The notes beneath the pieces are model-generated. The model made no database searches. It was not told where the DNA came from and saw only the letters and a program-made list of their open reading frames with translations. A stretch of DNA of 58,987 bases, taken from the NCBI GenBank assembly GCA_001584585.1, contig LSYV01000006.1, forward strand, positions 3,205,386 to 3,264,372, written 5' to 3'. The position numbers were made by a program, and so were the translations under genes. Every line of letters begins with the position of its first letter. Within the stretch, counting starts at the first letter, position 1. Shown one piece after another: positions 45,130-55,201 of this stretch. The DNA is from Gonium pectorale. Its lineage: Eukaryota > Chlorophyta > Chlorophyceae > Chlamydomonadales > Volvocaceae.

Positions 45130-45300
45130 TGTAGTACCTACAGGCTGTCTGGGATACCAGGCACGCCATTCTTCGGCGTCAGGCGCTGAAGCGGGGTAAA
45201 GATGAGGACCATAACCCGCTCCCCCACCCCAATATTCGCAATTCGTCCATGGCCCCCCCGGTTTTGACGGACGTGTAACCTGTAACCTGTAACCTGTCAG
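45130..45300 (+). mobile_element. LINE-like retrotransposon 3' remnant, copy C (shortest)
   Basis: Only the last about 170 bp of the element: acaggctgtctgggataccaggcacgccat, the block aggcgctgaagcggggtaaaga, a C-rich stretch and a tail of three tgtaacc units. The finger-coding part is absent. Truncation from the 5' side is the usual outcome of incomplete target-primed reverse transcription. Confidence 0.6.
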
Positions 45301-47117
45301 CAACGAACGAAGTGCTCACGGGTTGTGGCATGGCGCGGCCAAAACGGCGGCTTGCGCAGGCAGCCTGCTGGTACGCGCTGAGTGTTTGGCCATCGATGTG
45401 GCCAAATCAATTGTCCTTCATCTCTGGATAGTGGCCGCCGGATAGCCTGTTGGCTGCACAACCTGTTTCACTCGGTCACCCGGGCGATGCCACTTGCAGT
45501 GCGGGCAATGCCAGTGCAGTTGCGTGCGTCAATGCCAACGCGCTGGTGCGAGCCGCTTGCAGTACATGAGGGGGAGATACGGTTTTGGTGTGCAGACTGG
45601 CTCAAGGCTCGTTGTGACTGATTTCAGGAGATCTGGGTGCCGCAGGCCCGACCAGGCCCAGCGAAGGCACACATAATCATATGCCCATACACAAGCCCAC
45701 AATGATAATGTGCTCCGCTGTGCTCCAGTACGCAACCGCCACAGCACCCACTGGCCGCAACTTGGCGCCGCACATCGTTTCTGCTTGGCTCGACGGTTCT
45801 TGGCCGGATGCAAACCCCACCGTCGGCTACGTACAACGTACCCACCCAGCACCTAGCAGGCCTCACGCCTGCTTCCAGCTATCGTCAAGCAAACCCAGAC
45901 CGTGCTCCTCCTGCTGCCGCTACTCGAGTGTCTGCCATGCCGCGTCCACCAGCTTTTTGTTCCGCCCCCGGAGCTCAGCGCTCAGAACCTCCCGCACAAG
46001 CTCCGTGTCGGTTGCTGGCAGTCGTCCCGGAGTTTGGGGCGGTGTCGCGATTCAACAGTGGCAGCGACAGACGGCGCCGGCAAGGGTTTCCCCTCCGCCT
46101 GCGCGAAGATGCCCAGCCACACACAGACCATGTCACGTAATACCCTCCGTGTCGTGGGTATACCCGTCCGATGTGCATAGACTTGGGGGTTGCAAACCGC
46201 TCGGGTGCGTGATGCCCCCCCCCGCCCGCATGCGGCCATGTGGGCGAGCTGCAGCGCCCCTGCTCGTGAGGCCATACAGGGGCACACGTATCTCGCAGGC
46301 CCATAACGGGCACGACCGCCTGCTCGTGGGCGTTGGCGGACATCATGCAGTGCAACTTGCCTTACGACTCGGACGAACGACACGGTACGACAGCCACCTC
46401 AGGTCTTTTCCGCAAGGTTGTTCACCTTTGCCGCTGGCTGGTCAAGCACCTATTCCAGTACCGGTAGGGTGTGTTTGGGGAGGGAGCGTGCGCGGGCGCC
46501 CAGCGCGCGGCGAGCGGGGATGCTCCGAGCGTGAGGCAGCAGGCGCGCTCCCGCACGCACGGCCTGGCGCTTTCGGGCGCCGGCTCGCGGCATGCCGTCT
46601 GCCCACGGCACCTGGGCACGCAGGGGAGCATCGGCCGCCCCGGCCCTTCCGCCCTCGGCGGCGCCCGCCGACCACCCCAGCGCAGAGCAAGGACAGCACG
46701 GCCGCACCGCACCGCGCCGGCGCAGCAGCAGCGGGTCCGGTGCCGGGAGGCGGGGCCCAGCGGACGGGCCGTCGCGCCCCGGTCTAGGGTATACCCGGCG
46801 AACGGGGCAGTCAGCCAGCCGTCGGTCTGGCAGCACGTATGCGTATTGGTGCCTGCCAAGCCGCCATTTTGGTCCTAACACCATGGCTACGTCCCCAAAA
46901 GAGCGAGCCAACCGTGGGCCGACCCGTCAGCCGCCGCCCCGTCGGACCGCCTGTTGCTCCTAGTGGCGAGCGGGTTCTGCGGTTAAGAGGCGCCGGCAGA
47001 GTCAGAGTGCGTGGAAGTAATGTTGTATGCGGCCCAGTCTCCGCGCTCCAGTCCCCGCCCTCCCAGTACCGGCGAGAGAGGCGCGTCCCTCTTCCCTCCC
47101 TCACCCTTTTGCACAGG

Positions 47118-47470
47118 TGACGGTGGTGGGGGCTGGGCGGCTCAAGGTCACGGCGGCGAGGGTGGGCTGGGCAAGGCTTGGTGGCGCGGGTGAGGCCTGC
47201 GCGAGGCTGGGCGGCTCATGCGACGGGGGTGGCCTGCCTGGAGGACTGCACCTGCGCCACGACGCTGACCGGCTCCACCCGTGGCCTGTGGCAGGCAAGC
47301 TGCACGGCCTGCTCACGTCCGACCCGCTCAGCCTGCCATACAAGAGCCAGGTCGACCTGGCGTCTCTCGCCGCCCGTGCGGCGCCGCCTCCCCCGCGTTC
47401 GACCTCAGCGCCCAGGCGGCACGGCGGCGGGTGCGGCGGGGCTGCTGGCGGCGCCAAGGGGCGAACATAA
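47118..47470 (+). other. doubtful coding remnant
   Basis: An acceptor-like tttgcacag at 47109-47117 is followed by an open stretch to TAA 47470 (VTVVGAGRLKVTAARVGWAR). An overlapping frame has clustered cysteines (ACLEDCTCATTLTG). Neither frame connects to a recognised upstream gene, and both may be by-products of high GC. I name no function. Confidence 0.2.
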
Positions 47471-47726
47471 CTGCCAAGCATCGGCGCCCTGGTATGCCCG
47501 ACGACATCACATTCATACAAGGATCTCACACCCACACTAAGGGGGTTGGCAGTTGGCAGTTGCTGCTGTCCTGCCCCTGGGTCCTGCGGTCGCCTGCCCA
47601 TGCTCAATGCTGATGATCTACCTTCCAAACTTTATAGTAAGATCAATAGCTCTTTTTGCGGCCGGCTCAATCCGTTACCGAGAGCATTCGCGCCCCCGCC
47701 ACTTTTGCCCTGCCGTTTCGCGCGAC

Positions 47727-50700
47727 ATGATCTCGTTGGTTCGGCGCCCGGGGTCTGCGCTGTCCCAGGCACCGAAGCCAGCCCGTGTTGTGTCGAGCGG
47801 CGTAGGGCAGCCCTTCACGCGCAGCTGGTTGCGTCCTCTCGCACCTCAGCTCGCAACCGGCAAGGACAGCGCCAAGGCTGCCGGCGACGCTGCTAGCACA
47901 AGTGCCAAGAGCGCTCGGCGGAAGTCCGGAGGTGCGTCGCTGAGGGAGAAAGTAAGCGTGAAGGCACAGCGCATGCGCAGAACTGCTCGTGCGGGGAGCC
48001 ACAGCCGCACAAGCAATTCACGACCAGCTTAGGGACCGTGGGTTGGTTTGCTGCAGTGCACAGGAGCACATTCAGGAAACGACCCGGTGCCATAGTGAGA
48101 CCATCGGCCGTGCCCGCCTTTTGCCCCTCGTTGGTTGCGCCCCACCGTTCAGGGGCAGCCCCGTTTGACCCAGCGCAGCAGCGGCAGAAGGCTCTCGATG
48201 CCTTGTCCGGCCTCGGGTTCGGGCCTGCCGAACTCAGCGACTTTGACAACTATACGCTCGACGTGCTCGTCTTCAACCAGTACCACCTGCGGGGGGCCCT
48301 TCGTGCGGCCACCCGCGAGGACCTCTGGCGCGCTGGCCTGCCGCTCGGGGTCGTGTCCATCATCATGTCCAAGGTGCAAGAGTCTAGTATCAAGGGTTGG
48401 CAGCACCCTTCCAATGCTCGGAAAGGTTGCTCGGAAGCACAAGCCGATCGAGCTTTGGCCATTGACACTGTAGCGCGGTGCTGAGTCCGGTCCTTCGCGA
48501 AGCGTGCCCCCTCCTGCCACGTTGCCTTTCCCCTTTCCCTCGCATGCTGCGTCGTCGCAGCGGCTCCCGGTGAATACCCTTGCAACTCAGCCAGCCAGCC
48601 GGGGCACAGCCCTAGTTGCCCTGGGCCGCCTAAGCCCCTTTTTTGGGTGCACGTGTGCGTGCGTCCTTGTCCAGGGCGTCGTCTCGCGTGCGCGTTGGCG
48701 GCACGCTGGGGCCTGCACCTCGTGTGTGTTGGGCACGCCGTGGTGTGGAGCATGCCAGGCTCGGCCGTTTTACTATGTCTTCCCATGTCCCTCTGCTCCC
48801 ACAGCAGCATCCACGGCAGTGCCCAAGCTGCAGGAACTCCAGAACCTGCCTCTACCATCCCAGATGGCTTACAGCGTGACGTGGAGCGAAGTGCAAGGGC
48901 ACGGCTCGCCGTACTTCAAGTGCTACCGCCCGGATGTCAGCGCCATTCCTCTGCCGGTGGCGCTGCTTGACCCTCTGCTGGACCAGCTGCGTGGGGAGTT
49001 CTCCGAGGCGAGTGGATGCATGCGGGAGTTACCGTGTATGACTTGCGAATGCACGTAGGCTGCGCACAATAGAGCTTGGCGGCAAGGGCCGTGGGTTGGC
49101 TGCGGGGTGCTGCCGCTAAGCGTCCGGGGCCGCATGACTGCAGGCTGTTGCACCTCTTGATACCATGTAACTGACTAACGCGCAACCCATCTGCTAGCTT
49201 CATACATCGCACACGGTATCAAGCGCATTAGTACGCTGTTGTTCCGGCCGGCTCCGCTGGCATTCAATTTCCCTTGGATGGGTTGCCCTCATCAGGCCGT
49301 GGCCGGCGGCAACTACCCGCTAGAGCAGGAGGACTGCCAGGTGGCCTTCGACCTGTGCTCTCAGATGCCCCAATCGTTCCCCAGCGAGCAGCTTCGGGAG
49401 GCGGTTTTCCACGCGATCCTGGGGCGGTACCTGGATGACCCGCTCACCGGCCGCTTCCCCAACAAGGTCATGTCCGAGGCCGTGCCCGACGGCTGCATCG
49501 CCATCTACAAGAAGGGCTGCGTCGCGCCGCTGTACATCGAAGAGATCAAACTCGAGGTAGGTCCGGCCGACTGTGTGGGGTTGGCCAGCCGTTTGTAGTT
49601 GACCATGCTCTGGTGGCGCCAGTCCGATGTGAGTTACGTGGTATCTGAAACAAGCGTTTTAGATGGGACAGAGGCATGCGACGAGTGTAACCGCTGGAAA
49701 GCAGGTGTCATCGTGGGATAAACGTGCGGGTGGATGGTACCCGCTTCACGTGTTTGGGCTCAAGCTCCGTAGCGCTTGGCACCCGGGGAGGCTCGGAATG
49801 CTGAACCATCGCTCAAGGGCACAGTGCTCAGGCCGTAGACCTCAGGCCAGGTGCATAGTAACCAGCCCCCTGCTGAGCGTGGCGTCCATATGTGCGTCTT
49901 GTGGGTGCATCTTTGGCCGAACGGCTACTCTTGTATTGCAAGCAAGTCGTGCTTGTGGGGCATTTTTGCTGCCGCTGCAGATCGGTTCTTTGGGCGACCC
50001 CTACTTCCAGGGGCAGCGGTACTACCAGCTGTTCCTCACAGAGAAGTCGCTCGGGCCCGTCGTCCAGCGCTCGGTGCTACCGGTGCTGCTTGTGGAGCTG
50101 GTGGGGCCGCACCTGCGGGTGTCGCTGCTGGCCTCGCCCAAGGACGGCGTCGTGGTGTGCGAGCCGGTGACGCCCTTCCTGCACCTGTTCAACATGTCGT
50201 CCAGCCAGCCCGACCACATGACCCGTGTGGCCCGAGTGCTGCGCGCACTACAGCGCGGCGTGCGGCTGCTGAGGGCCGAGTACGAGGGGCTGATCGACTC
50301 CCTGCCCGCAGAGCCCCTGCCCGCCGGCGGCGGCTCAGCCTCGTACGCCTCCGCCGGGCCTTGGCTGCCCGAGCGCGACGCCTCCCTGCAGCTGCCGTAC
50401 CCCCTGCGCCCGGGGTCCGGCTTCCGGAACGTGGAGGCGCACGCGGCGGCGGCGCGTGATCCCACCAAGCTGCTCTACGTCGCCGAGCAGGAGGAGAGCG
50501 GCAGGTGCGGTAGAGCCGTGGCGACGCCTATGTGTTTAGTAAATGCTAGGCGGCAAGCAGAAAGACGAGCGAGATGTTCTATCAGCTTCTTGTGAAGCAT
50601 GCGTTATCACGTCAGGTCACCTGATCAGGAGGGCGTTTAGTAAGCAGCAATGCTGCAGTGATGTGATGCACTCTCTCTCTCTCTCTGCTGTCGTCTGACA

Positions 50701-51312
50701 CCGTTTCGCCGAACAACGCACCCGCCTTGCAGGAAGGTGGTGGTCAAGTTTGCGCCCAGCCTCAGCGAGGACGCCACCCGCATCCACCGCGCCTGGGCGG
50801 CGGCTGACCTCGCCCCGCCCCTCCTGGAGGAGCGTCGCCTGCCCTGCGGCATGACCATGCTCGTCATGGAGCGGCTCACGCAGGAGGACGGCTGGACACT
50901 GTTCTACGACCTGGAGCCGGAGGCGAAGCGGGAGCTGTCCCAGCAGGTCCTGGACGCACTGGCCAGGGCGCACAGCGTCAACGTGGACGGCGAGGGCGTG
51001 GCCGTGCACGCAGACATGCGGCAGGCGAACGTCATGGTCAAGATGAGCGAGGGCGGAGACGGGGCCGGGGGCGGGCAGACGCCGGCAGGCCGGGGCGGCC
51101 GGGCTCGGTCCCGCCGTCGCCAGACCCCTGCAGGCCGGGCGCAGGCGCTGCAAGTCCGGTTCCTGGACTTCGACTGGAGCGGCCTGGTGGGGCGGGCGCC
51201 GCTGCCGCCCTTCATGCGCGAGCGGCTGCCCGGGTACAGCACGGGCCGGCAGGCGACCCAGGAGTACGACCGCGCGCTCTGGCAGCACGAGCTGGAGCGC
51301 GGTGACAAGTGA
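47727..51312 (+). CDS. Crinkler-type (CR) protein: SAM-like region, PD-(D/E)xK nuclease-like domain and atypical kinase
   Basis: Preferred model, phase-consistent: 47727-47931, 48153-48386, 48805-49011, 49198-49556, 49981-50504 and 50733-51312 (TGA); 702 residues. The middle junctions are the least certain (48373/48834 is an alternative pair). Residues 1-68 are basic and Ser/Ala-rich (MISLVRRPGSALSQAPKPAR). Residues 69-145 are helical and SAM-like (LDVLVFNQYHLRGAL, EDLWRAGLPLGVVSII). Residues about 290-350 carry VPDGCIAIY and YIEEIKLEIGS, then DPYFQGQRYYQLF: a PD...ExK core plus Q/Y helix typical of restriction-enzyme-like nucleases. Residues 510-702 resemble the kinase part of CR effectors: VVVKFAPS (Lys), MLVMERL, HADMRQANVMV (in place of HRDxxxxN) and FLDFDWSG (DFD in place of DFG). 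CR proteins are known as secreted effectors of oomycetes and fungi and as uncharacterised proteins elsewhere; no secretion signal is obvious here. The cellular role is unknown. Confidence 0.72.
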
Positions 51313-51332
51313 GAAGCAGCACGTACGTGCGG

Positions 51333-51337
51333 TGTAA
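51333..51337 (+). terminator. possible TGTAA poly(A) signal of the CR kinase gene
   Basis: TGTAA lies 20 bases past the stop. A 3' UTR that short would be unusual, so this may be chance. Confidence 0.25.
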
Positions 51338-52677
51338 GCCCGGTGGTGTGCGCTCCGTTCAGTGAGTTGCATTTGAGGGGTCAGCGCATGCATTGTTGTG
51401 GAGCAGGTAGCTCCCGGGTTGGAACGGCGGCCGCGGATGCTGCAGATGCAGCGGCCGTGGCACAGAATCGCTGCCTAGCTGTGTTGCTGCTTGCATGGAG
51501 ACATGTTCGGTCCATGTGTCGGCAGTGCGTACGCTGCGCAGCCCTCGGAGGTCATGGTGGGGCAGGCAGGGGGAGGATGCCGGGTGTTTGAAAGCGGTGG
51601 CTATGCTGGAGTAGTGGGCTTTGAAGGGGGTCAGGAGGGAGATGCAATGGCGCTCAGATGGGCGTGTAGATTAGGCCGGACGTAGAATGGCGTGTGCGTC
51701 CGGGTAAAGCGCATGTGCAAGCTCGGCGTCAGATGCTCAAGGCTGCCGTTTCTGGACCTTTCAAGTGAGGGCACAAGAGGCCACGGCTGTGGGTCATCCT
51801 GCCTGGAGTGCTGCCTACCTGGCGGCCTATTGCCGAAGGACGACTGCACCGCAAGGGCCGTTTGGCGCTATTCCAACAGTCATTCAGGATGACCTGCCTA
51901 ATAAATCTTTTCTTGAACTGCGAAGAGTGGTTTTCGTTGATTGAGTTTGGGATTTGGTTTGGATTTTATAGTGCTTTTGGCTGGGTGCCTCTCCGGCACT
52001 AGCCGTGCTCCCTGACACTGCATCTCCCACACGTTCGCGCTCCCACCTGCATGATCTGCGCCCCTGCACGGTCTGACGGGACTCCCTGTGTGTGCTGTGT
52101 ATGCCACGGACGTCCTACACGACGTACAACGGTTGCTCAGGCAGCCTCCCTTGGCGCCCCTTCGAACGCTGTTTTTTTGTGCTTTTCTAGCCCAATAGAC
52201 CCAATGTGCAAGGTCATAGCAAGGTCTGATGTTTACAGCGTGTGTGCCTGACATTGCTCCTGAATGCGTAATGTAGTAATGGCAATGTTCCGGTGGCCCG
52301 GTTAGCGAATCCGAGAATGGCCGATGCGTGTTTGTACTGCGTGCGGCGGCGCGTGAGGAGTACAATTTGTAGCCGCCTCGGGAGTCGGCGTGGGCTCTTG
52401 CCTCGGGAGGTGGCGTGGGCAGAGAGCCACGCGACAGCGCAACGGCCGCTGATAAAGGCTGCGGTCATGCAGCAGGGTATGGATCTATGGGATAGTGCAC
52501 TGTGATGGCTTTGATTTGTTTGTTTTTTCCTGTGGCTTTGATGGTTGAAGTAGCTCACGTTACGCAAAGGTCGTCGTGTCCTTCATTGCTTGCAGGCCTC
52601 GTTCCAGGTCTTGTTTGATGAAGATCTTTTTTGTGTGCCCGGCCCGGGCGGGTGGCCAGCTCACGTTGGGCGGCCGT

Positions 52678-53150
52678 TCATGCCCGGGTCTGGTTGTCTG
52701 TGATGTTAGACTTCGTAAGGTTCCTTAGGGCAGCGTTGTTGGTTTGAACCTGTTGCCTGAGGTCCGCAGTGGCAGCCGTGGCGGGGCCGGTTATGCCCGG
52801 CCCGAGTCCTGAGGCCCGCAGATGGGTCTCAAGCTGTCCTTTGAGTTCCCTTGAATGCTTGTGCATCCGCGTGTACTGCCGTTGGACGCTTCGTCTGGGC
52901 CTCATGCCACCGCGCGGTGGCTTCAGGGTGCACGAGTCATATAGAATGTCGTAGCTAGATGCGATATCGCTGTGCAGGGTTGCTGCCGCGGCATCCACAT
53001 CGATACACAGGATGGTTGGGTCGTTACAGAGGGAGTCTACTAGGGTGGCTGCGGGCATGTTGTCTGGGTGCGAACGGTGGCATTCCAGCCCTTCCTCGAT
53101 GGTTTGGCTGGCGTTTGCCAGGCTGGCCTGCAGTCTGGCCTGCAGTCATT
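52678..53150 (-). other. unassigned minus-strand open stretch, possibly an old mobile-element exon
   Basis: An acceptor-like tgactgcag is followed by an open frame to the stop at 52678 (QTIEEGLECHRSHPDN, TLVDSLCNDPTILCIDVD, YTRMHKHSRELKGQLETHL). Composition looks protein-like and less GC-driven than shadow frames. Just upstream another frame reads CRFDHRPVHVRLPAEA, recalling the SDHxPV end of LINE endonucleases, and WTLHFESLFN. The pieces do not join in one frame, so if they were one gene it is broken. Confidence 0.3.
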
Positions 53151-53729
53151 TGAGCGGTACCGTGTCGTGAGGCGTGTTGCAACAGATTTAAGGGTTGCTG
53201 CGGGGATTGGCAAATTCACATTCCGCCAGGGGCGACTGCCCTGTGCGGAGGGCTGCATCCCAGAGCCGCACGGCCTCCGCTGGGAGACGGACGTGTACGG
53301 GGCGGTGGTCAAAGCGGCACCTGGGAAGGGCACGTCCTTGTACGAGTCCGGCACGCCAGGAGCAGCAGATCTTGGTTAAACAACGACTCAAAGTGGAGCG
53401 TCCAGACATCTTGGTCCGTGCTTGCGCAGGATGGGGGTGCCCCCCCCCCCGCAAGCGCTGCCACAGGGCCCAAGGGTTGTGCTGGCAAGAGCGGATGAAC
53501 CCCGCCATTGCCCTAACTCGCAATCTTTGCGCGCTCGGCGCTTGATGCGGTGATATTCAGTTACTCGCGACGCAGCCGCCTGAAATCCTCAGTCCGCGCG
53601 GGTATAGCAGGTGCATACCAGCTAGCATGGCAGCCTTCGCCAGCCCACACGACTCGGACCACCAAGCAGCTTTGCCATCGCCTTGCCCTGGACAGGGGCC
53701 GAAGGCCGTGCGCATGCAGTCATACAACC

Positions 53730-53853
53730 CATTTTCTTCTGTGGAAAGGTCACAGGCGGAGAGGCGAGAAAGGGCGCCGACAACGGGAGGGACAGGCAGC
53801 CCTTCCGTGATGAGAACCACCGAAACCCTTCCCTAACTACAGCGCACCACGGC
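53730..53853 (+). repeat. dispersed repeat R2, copy 2
   Basis: Matches the reverse complement of 38105-38225 over about 120 bp with few differences; flanks are unrelated. It abuts the T-depleted tract that begins near 53841, so both may belong to one element. Confidence 0.75.
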
Positions 53854-54300
53854 AGCCAAGACCAAACACCGACGGCGCACGCAAGAAGAGAAGGAACCCT
53901 GCACCTAAAGGACCACAGAACAGGAAGGCAAAAAGACGAAAACCAAGAAAAGGAGAGGCTGAACGACAGGACAAGAGAGAAACAGACCGAAAGGACCTGT
54001 GGAGCACAGGCAGCAAACCACCCCCTCCCCTAGCAAGAGCCCGCAACCCGAACCCCTACCCCCCTGCGACCCGCCGAAACAGAGCAGCAAACAGCACCTG
54101 CCCCAACAAGGGTACCGTACCTCAAACCACCAAGAACAGCAACGCTCTGCAACACCCACCACCAAGAACCCACCACACCCTCCGAAACCCAAACCCATCC
54201 ACCAAACCCAGCGGGCACCCTGCGACGGCCTGCAGGCGACCACCCTGCTACACCCCCGAACCCCAAGCCCAACCACCAAACTCTGCGACTGAGCGCAAGG
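53841..54300 (+). other. T-depleted tract (A-depleted on the minus strand)
   Basis: By my count only about 24 of 460 bases are T on the + strand, while A and C dominate. No tandem unit is visible. Because every stop codon contains A, a strand poor in A stays open by default, which explains why a minus-strand frame runs through here without stops. Confidence 0.85.
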
Positions 54301-54329
54301 CCCGCAGGCGACAATCCCGCCTCCCGCCT

Positions 54330-55180
54330 CCTGCTGCAAATCGAAGGCCTTCTGAAGCTCCATAGCCTCCTCCGCCAATGCTCCAAGAGCCACCGCCGGC
54401 AGCGCAGTGGACTGTCTGGTCTCCACTGCAAGGTCCCGCCAGTGCTGCAGATCCGCACGCATGTAGACGAGCACAAGGTCCCGCCCAGCCTGCCACGAGC
54501 AAACTGGACGCGTCGCCCGGAACCCCCACAGTGCCTGGTGCGCCAGGGCTTCCACCGGATCGTGGCGAGGCCCGGGAGGGTCTGGAGGCCCACGTGCAGC
54601 CGCAGCCAAGTGGCAATAACCGCGGGAGTCCAGGATGGCCCCGTAGTCAACGCTGTCAGTGTCACTGCTGCTGGAGAATACCATGTAGCTGGGCGCTGGG
54701 CGAGGCGCCTGTGCTGCTCGTTGGCGCCCGGAGCCACCCAATAGGAACCCAGATCGCAACCCTGCAGTACGGTCACGGCCTGCTGTTGAGCGCTTGGGTG
54801 CCGGGGCTGCTGTGGGTGCCCCCGCCTGCCGGCGCCCTCGCAGTAGGTCAAGGTCCATGCGGGAAGGTCCTCCTGCCACGTACCCTGGGCCGCCTGCCTC
54901 CGCGACAGACAACTTCACAACCAAACCGGCAAGCGAGAGGGCAGTGGGTCCGGATGGTGACGGCGAGGACGGCGGCGGGAGCTGCTTCCCTTGCTTTTGC
55001 CGCTGCGACGCGTGGGGCGGCCGCTGCTGCTGCTGACGGGTCTGTGGCGGCGGTGTCGCCTGCTGGGGTGCTGAACTCGCGGGGAGGGCTGCTGGTGCCT
55101 CCCGGGAGGCGGATCGTGCGGCTATCTTGCCTGCTGGCACAATGGCTGGCGGGGCCTGGGCTGACGGTGCAGAGCACGGG
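54330..55180 (-). other. unassigned minus-strand open stretch
   Basis: Open frame with protein-like stretches (SYMVFSSSSDTDSVDYGA, HQALWGFRATRPVCSWQAG, VYMRADLQHWRDLAVETR, EEAMELQKAFDLQQE) preceded by a Gln/Pro/Ser-rich part. It begins inside or just after the end of the second CR gene in a different frame. No family recognised. It could be a mobile-element ORF or an exon of a gene I could not assemble; continuation past 54330 is not trusted because of the T-depleted tract. Confidence 0.3.
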
Positions 55181-55201
55181 GAGGCCGACTGCACAGGAGC
55201 C

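Larger units (their letters stand above)
44769..47726. other. intergenic region with LINE-like copy C and a doubtful exon
   Basis: Holds LINE-like copy C and, at 47118-47470, an open stretch that might be a stray 3' exon (listed separately). The 5' exons of the minus-strand membrane protein could lie here, but I could not recognise any. Otherwise nothing is seen. Confidence 0.4.
51313..55201. other. repeat-like intergenic region between the two CR genes
   Basis: Both CR genes end here. The stretch holds minus-strand open frames at 52678-53150 and 54330-55180, repeat R2 copy 2 (53730-53853) and a T-depleted tract (53841-54300). It is AT-richer near 51900-51970 and 52500-52560. None of the open frames has a recognisable family, and the overall look is of decayed mobile elements. 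Confidence 0.45.

Noticed and set aside
50671..50686. (CT)8 run before the last CR-kinase exon as a regulatory element
   Set aside because: It lies in an intron upstream of the acceptor and is explained as part of an ordinary pyrimidine-rich stretch.
53905..54330. Minus-strand 455-codon frame continuing to 53905
   Set aside because: The last 140 codons run through the A-depleted strand, where stops are rare by composition; the translation there is Gly/Cys/Trp/Val noise.
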